Of a stretch of DNA of 10,018 nt, positions 4,954 to 10,018 are shown piece by piece. The stretch lies in contig JBMHCM010000130.1 of NCBI GenBank assembly GCA_049889915.1, positions 1 through 10,018 on the forward strand. Reading direction: 5' to 3'. Position numbers and translations under genes: made by a program. The notes below the pieces were generated by a model. It searched no databases. It saw only the letters and a program-made list of their open reading frames with translations, and was not told the origin of the DNA. Numbering within the stretch: position 1 is the first letter of the stretch; the number at the start of each line of letters is the position of its first letter. Origin of the DNA: UBA8337 sp049889915 (GTDB lineage Bacteria > Pseudomonadota > Alphaproteobacteria > RS24).

Positions 4954-6066
4954 ATGAGCGACGCAACGCAATTGGAAGCCGACATCACCGCCGCCATTGA
5001 AGCGGCCGACAATCCGGCCGCACTGGAAGAGGTAAGAGTGGCCAGTCTTGGCAAAAAAGGCTCGGTTTCAGCATTGTTGAAAACGCTGGGCGGCATGAGC
5101 CCGGAAGAACGACAGATCAATGGCCCGGCTTTCAATAATTTGCGCGATCGCATCACCCAAGCCATTGCCGCCAAAAAAACCGCTTTGGAAGCGGCAGCGC
5201 TAAACGCCCGCTTGGTCGAAGAAACACAAGATATGACCCTGCCTTTGACCGAGGACCCGCTCTTGCAGGGCCGCTTGCATCCGGTCAGCCAAGTGATGGA
5301 AGAGATTGCCGCCATTTTTGCCGATATGGGCTTTGATGTCGCCGAAGGGCCGGATATTGAAAGCCAGTTTTACAATTTCACGGCGCTGAATATTCCCGAT
5401 GCGCATCCGGCGCGGCAAATGCACGACACATTTTATATGCAGGCCGAAGAAGACGGCGAGCCGCTGGTCTTGCGCACCCATACCTCGCCGGTGCAAGTGC
5501 GCACCATGCAAGATAGCCAACCGCCGTTTCGGTTTATCGCGCCGGGCCGCACCTATCGCTGCGATAGCGATCAGACGCATACGCCGATGTTCCATCAGGT
5601 TGAAGGGCTGGTGGTCGATGAGACAACCCATATGGGGCATTTGAAATATGTGCTGGAGGCGTTTTTGGCAGCGTTTTTCGAGGTTGATGATATTTCCATT
5701 CGCTTGCGCCCCAGCTATTTTCCGTTCACCGAGCCGAGCATGGAAATCGATATGCCGTGCTACCGTGATGGCGACAAGCTGGTTGTCGGCGAGGGTGATG
5801 AGTGGATGGAAATCGGTGGCTCCGGCATGGTCAATGGCCGGGTGCTGGCGCATGCCGGTATTGATCCGGCAAAATATCAAGGCTTTGCCTTTGGCATGGG
5901 GATTGACCGTCTGGCCATGCTGAAATATGGCGCGCCTGATTTGCGCAGCTTTTTTGAAGCCGATTTGCGCTGGTTGAAACATTATGGCTTCTTGCCGATT
6001 GATGTGCCGGGGCTGGCCGGCGGCCTGTCCAATAAGGCGCTGGCTGCCATCACGGCTGCGAAATAG
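4954..6066 (+). CDS. pheS: phenylalanyl-tRNA synthetase alpha subunit
   Basis: The 370-residue catalytic subunit of the (alpha-beta)2 enzyme charges tRNA-Phe. A helical, coiled-coil-like N-terminal arm (about 1-95) that contacts tRNA precedes the class II catalytic domain. Visible there are HTSPVQ (176-181), motif 2 as FRFIAPGRTYRCDSDQTHTP (192-211) with FHQVEGL, the phenylalanine-pocket region FTEPSMEID (258-266) with GGSGMV, and motif 3 as GFAFGMGIDRLAMLKYG (310-326). The C-terminal tail after DLRWLKHYGF is slightly longer than in E. coli. ATG 4954 has AAAGAG 7 nt upstream; the in-frame TTG at 4927 lies in the terminator T-run and is rejected. pheT follows 12 nt after the stop. Confidence 0.97.
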   Translation: MSDATQLEADITAAIEAADNPAALEEVRVASLGKKGSVSALLKTLGGMSPEERQINGPAFNNLRDRITQAIAAKKTALEAAALNARLVEETQDMTLPLTEDPLLQGRLHPVSQVMEEIAAIFADMGFDVAEGPDIESQFYNFTALNIPDAHPARQMHDTFYMQAEEDGEPLVLRTHTSPVQVRTMQDSQPPFRFIAPGRTYRCDSDQTHTPMFHQVEGLVVDETTHMGHLKYVLEAFLAAFFEVDDISIRLRPSYFPFTEPSMEIDMPCYRDGDKLVVGEGDEWMEIGGSGMVNGRVLAHAGIDPAKYQGFAFGMGIDRLAMLKYGAPDLRSFFEADLRWLKHYGFLPIDVPGLAGGLSNKALAAITAAK

Positions 6067-6078
6067 GGGGACGAATAA

Positions 6079-8508
6079 ATGAAATTTACCCTATCTTGGT
6101 TGCACGATCATTTGGACACCGATGCCGCGCTGGACGCGATTGTCGAGAAACTGACGCTTATCGGCCTTGAGGTCGAAGAAGTGGTTGACCCGGCCGCGAC
6201 CCTTGCCGGTTTCGAAGTGGCGGAAATCATTGCTGCCGAAAAACACCCGGAAGCCGATAAGCTGCAAATTTGCACTGTGGTCTCCGGCCAAGGCGAGCAA
6301 AAGCTGGTCTGCGGCGCGCCCAATGCACGGGCCGGGCTGAAAGGCATTTTGGCGCAGCAAGGCGCGGTCATTCCGGCCAATGGCATGGTGTTGGGCAAAG
6401 CGAAAATTCGCGGTGTCGAAAGCAATGGCATGATGTGTTCCGGTGCCGAATTGGGTCTGTCGGATGACCATGACGGCATTATCGAATTGCCTGAAGATGC
6501 GGTCATCGGCACATCGGCGGCCGTCGCCTTGGGACAAACCGACCCGATGATTGAAATCGGCATTACGCCAAACCGGCCTGATTGTTTGGGGGTACGCGGC
6601 ATTGCCCGTGATTTGGCGGCGGCCGGTCTCGGCACGTTGAAGCCCGATACGACCGCGCCGATTGTCGCCGAAAAGACAAGCGATATCGGCATTCATGTTG
6701 CGCATGAAACCTGTCCGGTTTTTGCCGGTTGCCTGATTGAGGGCGTTGAAAATAAGGCCAGTCCGGCTTGGTTGCAGGCGCGCTTGAAGGCGATTGGTCT
6801 CAATCCGATCAGCGCCTTGGTCGACATCACCAATTATATTTCTTTCGATCGCGGCAAGCCTTTGCATGTTTACGACGCCGATAAATTATCCGGCCCGGTG
6901 ACGGCGCGGGCAGCCAAAGCCGGCGAAAGTTTTGTCGCACTGGATGAAGAGACGTACGAGCTTGCGACAGAGGATTGCGTAATTGCCGATGCCAATGGCC
7001 CGGTCGGGCTGGGCGGCATTATGGGCGGGCTGGAAAGCGGCTCGACCTTTGAGACGAAAAACGTGCTGGTTGAAAGCGCTTGGTTTGAACCTGTTGCCAT
7101 TGCCCTGTCCGGGCGCCGTCACTATATTGAGTCAGACGCCCGCTATCGTTTTGAGCGCGGCGTTGACCCGGCCTCGGTCGAGACCGGTCTGAATTTGGCC
7201 GTGCAGATGATTGTCGATTTATGCGGCGGTACACCGACCAAACCGGTGACGGCCGGTGCGGTGCCGGCTCCCGAAAAGACCATTGCCTTTGACCCGGCCC
7301 GTGTTGAACAACTGACGGGCCTCTCCTTGGCTGAGGCAGAGATGCGGCGCATCTTGCAAGCGCTCGGCTTTGGCGTTGAGAAAGATAAGGACGGCTCGTC
7401 TTGGCAGGTCAGCGTGCCGAGCTGGCGCCCCGATGTTGATGACAATCCCTATGGCGCGGCCGATATTGTTGAAGAGATTACCCGCATTCACGGGTTGACC
7501 GAAGTGCCCTCCACACCGCTGCCCAAGCAAGCCGGCCAAAAACAAGGTGTCGCCAAGCCGACACTGACCTTGGCACAACGCCGTGCCGGTCTGATGCGCC
7601 GTGCTTTGGCCGGTCGCGGTCTTGTTGAGGCGGTCACATGGTCGTTTGTGTCCAAACCGCAAGCGGAGGCCTTTCATGTCGCTGATGGGTTGCAATTGGC
7701 CAATCCGATTTCGTCAGAGCTGAGCCATATGCGCCCCTCTTTGCTGCCCGGCCTGTTGGCTGCCGCGCAACGCAATGCCGATCGCGGCGCGCAAAGCATT
7801 TGCCTGTTTGAATTGGGCCATGCGTTTGACGGGCCGACACCGGGGGCGCAGCATTTTGCCGCCGCCGGTATCCGGGCCGGTTTGGCGCAGCCGAAAAATT
7901 GGCAAGGGCAATCGCAAACGGTCGATGCCTATCAAGCGCGCGGCGATGCTGAGGCCGCCCTGGCGGCCTGCGGGGTCGATGTGCGCGGTCTGCAAATCCT
8001 GCCGATTGCCGATACGCAAAAGGCCACGATTTACCATCCGGGACGCTCCGGCGTGCTGGCCCGCAATCCTAAACAGCCCATGGCCCTGTTTGGCGAAGTG
8101 CATCCGGCGCTGTTGCAGGCTTTGGATGTTGACGGGCCGGTGGTCGCTTTTGAAGTCTATCCGGAAACCGTGCCGGCACCGAAACAAGCAGCCGGTGTGG
8201 CGCGCGCCGCTTTGGCTTTGTCGAACTTACAAACCGTGCGCCGCGACTTCGCTTTTGAGGTCAGTGCCGATACCCGCGCCGCCGATATGGTGCGGGCCGC
8301 TAAAGGGGCTGACAAAAAGCTCATTCAAGATGTCCGCGTATTTGATGTGTTTGAAGGCGGCAATCTGCCGACCGGCATGAAATCGGTGGCCTTGGAAGTG
8401 GTGCTGCAACCGGTCGATACAACGTTGACGGAAGCGGAAATTGACACGGTGGCCGAAAAAGTCACCGCCAATGTTGAAAAGACCACCGGCGGCAAATTGC
8501 GCGGCTAG
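6079..8508 (+). CDS. pheT: phenylalanyl-tRNA synthetase beta subunit
   Basis: The 809-residue beta subunit binds and positions tRNA-Phe and edits Tyr-tRNA-Phe. Domains in order: a short N-terminal module starting MKFTLSWLHDHL; an EMAP-II-like tRNA-binding domain (about 44-150, with HPEADKLQ and VCGAPNAR); the ITPNRPDCLGVRGIARDLAA segment (162-181) leading into the B3/B4 editing domain (about 200-390); B5 with PSWRPDVDDNPYGAADIVEEITRIHG; a catalytic-like domain lacking class II catalytic residues; and a ferredoxin-fold anticodon-binding domain (about 716-809, from TVRRDFAFEV to the C-terminus). Length is close to E. coli PheT (795), with no break seen. GGGGGA (6066-6071), overlapping the pheS stop, lies 7 nt before the ATG, so the subunits are made from one transcript. 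Confidence 0.97.
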   Translation: MKFTLSWLHDHLDTDAALDAIVEKLTLIGLEVEEVVDPAATLAGFEVAEIIAAEKHPEADKLQICTVVSGQGEQKLVCGAPNARAGLKGILAQQGAVIPANGMVLGKAKIRGVESNGMMCSGAELGLSDDHDGIIELPEDAVIGTSAAVALGQTDPMIEIGITPNRPDCLGVRGIARDLAAAGLGTLKPDTTAPIVAEKTSDIGIHVAHETCPVFAGCLIEGVENKASPAWLQARLKAIGLNPISALVDITNYISFDRGKPLHVYDADKLSGPVTARAAKAGESFVALDEETYELATEDCVIADANGPVGLGGIMGGLESGSTFETKNVLVESAWFEPVAIALSGRRHYIESDARYRFERGVDPASVETGLNLAVQMIVDLCGGTPTKPVTAGAVPAPEKTIAFDPARVEQLTGLSLAEAEMRRILQALGFGVEKDKDGSSWQVSVPSWRPDVDDNPYGAADIVEEITRIHGLTEVPSTPLPKQAGQKQGVAKPTLTLAQRRAGLMRRALAGRGLVEAVTWSFVSKPQAEAFHVADGLQLANPISSELSHMRPSLLPGLLAAAQRNADRGAQSICLFELGHAFDGPTPGAQHFAAAGIRAGLAQPKNWQGQSQTVDAYQARGDAEAALAACGVDVRGLQILPIADTQKATIYHPGRSGVLARNPKQPMALFGEVHPALLQALDVDGPVVAFEVYPETVPAPKQAAGVARAALALSNLQTVRRDFAFEVSADTRAADMVRAAKGADKKLIQDVRVFDVFEGGNLPTGMKSVALEVVLQPVDTTLTEAEIDTVAEKVTANVEKTTGGKLRG

Positions 8509-8522
8509 CCTCATTTGACGCA

Positions 8523-8551
8523 TTGTTGCCGTGCGCGCACGGTGCTATATC
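8523..8551 (+). promoter_or_regulatory. candidate promoter for a leaderless lepA transcript
   Basis: TATATC (8546-8551) stands 6 nt before the lepA ATG, and TTGTTG (8523-8528) lies 17 nt upstream of it. Transcription would begin at or next to A8558 of the start codon. No Shine-Dalgarno precedes the ATG, in contrast to infC, rpmI, rplT and pheT here. A -10 box this close to an ATG without a ribosome binding site is the usual layout of leaderless genes, which are common in alphaproteobacteria. The -35 match is weak. Confidence 0.45.
8529..8542. repeat. perfect 14-bp palindrome between pheT and lepA
   Basis: CCGTGCGCGCACGG is exactly self-complementary and falls between the proposed -35 and -10 boxes of lepA, the position of many repressor operators. 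As RNA it could also form a short hairpin (5-bp stem, CGCG loop) after pheT, but no T-run follows, so terminator activity is doubtful. The sequence is GC-rich, which raises the chance of coincidence. Confidence 0.4.
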
Positions 8552-8557
8552 AGCCGC

Positions 8558-10018
8558 ATGAGTGTTGAAACGCAAAGCCATATCCGCAATTTTTCCATCA
8601 TTGCCCATATTGATCACGGCAAGTCGACTTTGGCCGACCGCTTGATTCAACTGACCGGCGGCTTGTCCGAGCGCGAAATGTCGGAACAGGTTTTGGACAA
8701 TATGGATATTGAGCGCGAGCGCGGTATCACCATTAAGGCGCAAACCGTGCGGCTCGACTATACGGCGGCCAATGGCGAGACCTATCAGCTGAACCTGATT
8801 GATACGCCGGGCCATGTTGATTTCGCCTATGAGGTAAACCGCTCTTTGGCCGCCTGCGAAGGCTCGCTTCTGGTGGTCGATGCCAGCCAGGGCGTTGAGG
8901 CGCAGACGCTGGCCAATGTCTATCAGGCGATCGATGTCGACCATGAAATTGTGCCGGTGCTCAATAAGGTCGACCTGCCGGCCGCCGAGCCGGAGCGGGT
9001 AAAAACCCAAATCGAAGATGTTATCGGGCTGGATACTGAAAACAGTGTCGATATTTCCGCCAAGACCGGCCTTGGTATCGCCGATGTGCTGGAAGCGATT
9101 GTGACGCAATTGCCGCCGCCGGCCGGTGACCCGGACGCGCCGCTGAAAGCCATGCTGGTTGACAGTTGGTACGATGCTTATTTGGGCGTTGTCGTGCTGG
9201 TGCGAGTGATTGACGGGACGCTGAAAAAAGGCACGAAAATTCGCATGATGTCGACCGGGGCCAGCCATCCGGTTGACCAGGTTGGCGTGTTTCGCCCCAA
9301 ACGCGAAACGGTAGACGCGCTGGGGCCGGGCGAAATCGGTTATTTCACGGCGGCCATCAAACAAGTTGCCGACACACGTGTCGGTGATACGGTGACGGAA
9401 GACAAAAAACCTTGCGATGAGGTTTTGGAAGGCTTTAAACCGGCGCAACCGGTGGTTTTTTGCGGGCTGTTCCCGACCGATAGCGCGCAATTTGAAGATT
9501 TGCGCGAGGCGATGGCCAAGCTGCGTTTGAACGATGCCAGCTTTGACTATGAAATGGAAACCTCGGCTGCTTTGGGCTTTGGTTTTCGCTGCGGTTTTTT
9601 GGGGCTGCTGCATTTGGAGATTATTCGCGAACGCATTGAGCGCGAGTTTGATATCGACCTCATCACCACAGCGCCCAGCGTGGTCTATCAGCTGCATATG
9701 AATGATGGCTCCATGCAAGAGCTGCACAATCCGGCCGATATGCCGGATGTGGTGCATATTGACCATATTGATGAGCCGTGGATCAAGGCGTCGATTTTGG
9801 TGCCGGATGAATATATGGGTGCGGTTTTGAAATTGTGCGAAGACCGCCGTGGCCGACAGATTAATCTGTCCTATGCCGGCAGCCGTGCCATGCTGGAATA
9901 TGAACTGCCCTTGAACGAAGTGGTGTTTGATTTTTATGACCGGCTGAAAAGCGCGACACGCGGCTATGCCAGTTTCGATTATCAAATCGCCGATTACCGC
10001 ACCGGTGATTTGGTGAAA
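8558..10018 (+). CDS. lepA: elongation factor 4 (LepA), partial at the window end
   Basis: LepA is a ribosome-associated translational GTPase linked to back-translocation and 30S biogenesis. The window holds 487 codons with no stop, of about 600 expected. The G domain is complete: AHIDHGKST (16-24), GITIK (56-60), DTPGHVDF (82-89), NKVD (136-139) and SAKTG (167-171). The EF-G-like domain 2 (about 190-280) follows, then the LepA signature ETSAALGFGFRCGFLGLLHLEI (334-355) and LITTAPSVVYQ. The EF-G-like domain V is largely present from about 405 on; the LepA-specific C-terminal domain lies beyond the edge. The ATG at 8558 gives the normal N-terminus and lacks a Shine-Dalgarno. It sits 49 nt after pheT on the same strand, with its own promoter-like sequence. 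Confidence 0.97.
   Translation, partial: MSVETQSHIRNFSIIAHIDHGKSTLADRLIQLTGGLSEREMSEQVLDNMDIERERGITIKAQTVRLDYTAANGETYQLNLIDTPGHVDFAYEVNRSLAACEGSLLVVDASQGVEAQTLANVYQAIDVDHEIVPVLNKVDLPAAEPERVKTQIEDVIGLDTENSVDISAKTGLGIADVLEAIVTQLPPPAGDPDAPLKAMLVDSWYDAYLGVVVLVRVIDGTLKKGTKIRMMSTGASHPVDQVGVFRPKRETVDALGPGEIGYFTAAIKQVADTRVGDTVTEDKKPCDEVLEGFKPAQPVVFCGLFPTDSAQFEDLREAMAKLRLNDASFDYEMETSAALGFGFRCGFLGLLHLEIIRERIEREFDIDLITTAPSVVYQLHMNDGSMQELHNPADMPDVVHIDHIDEPWIKASILVPDEYMGAVLKLCEDRRGRQINLSYAGSRAMLEYELPLNEVVFDFYDRLKSATRGYASFDYQIADYRTGDLVK

Noticed and set aside
5200..5982. A 260-codon minus-strand frame antisense to pheS
   Set aside because: Mirror-image shadow of pheS with low-complexity composition and no ribosome binding site of note.
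6091..6867. A 258-codon minus-strand frame antisense to pheT
   Set aside because: Same reasoning: it covers the conserved tRNA-binding and B3/B4 regions of pheT and has no family features.
8462..9985. A 507-codon open frame on the minus strand, antisense to pheT's end and lepA
   Set aside because: It lies opposite the clearly conserved lepA coding sequence. Its translation is rich in His, Arg, Gln and Ile with no recognisable domain, as expected for the shadow of a GC-biased gene.

Overview
The window looks like chromosomal housekeeping DNA from an alphaproteobacterium, at moderate-to-high GC. Three things point there: the style of the IF-3, PheS/PheT and LepA proteins, an ABHD10-type hydrolase next to infC, and a CTATAT-like -10 box directly in front of an ATG that lacks a Shine-Dalgarno. 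Genus cannot be read from the sequence. No tRNA or rRNA genes, CRISPR array, insertion sequence or prophage genes were seen.

Layout. 1-86: the last codons of a probable SDR/epimerase-like gene (+). 93-860 (-): ABHD10-like serine hydrolase. 861-943: divergent spacer holding a long imperfect inverted repeat. 944-2140 (+): family 4 glycosyltransferase, overlapping by ATGA with a 112-residue protein of unknown function (2137-2475). 2476-2562: promoter-like sequence and a strong Shine-Dalgarno leading into infC. infC (2563-3102) starts at a non-canonical ATA codon; a call from the first ATG would lose 20 conserved residues. 3143-4090 (-): glycerophosphodiester phosphodiesterase, convergent with infC. 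4091-4272: divergent spacer with a good promoter and a hairpin-bearing leader for the ribosomal protein genes. rpmI-rplT (4273-4839) is followed by two tandem hairpins, the second a textbook intrinsic terminator ending only 25 nt before pheS. pheS (4954-6066) and pheT (6079-8508) encode both subunits of phenylalanyl-tRNA synthetase. lepA (8558 to the window end) begins just after a promoter-like sequence and a perfect 14-bp palindrome, and runs off the edge.

How it fits together. Apart from the two minus-strand enzymes and the glycosyltransferase pair, the genes serve translation: initiation (IF-3), large ribosomal subunit (L35, L20), aminoacylation (PheRS) and elongation (LepA/EF-4). The points worth a second look are regulatory: the AUA start of infC, a terminator sited like the E. 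coli pheST attenuator, a probable leaderless lepA, and the inverted repeat between the divergent hydrolase and glycosyltransferase genes. I found no convincing novel multi-gene system.
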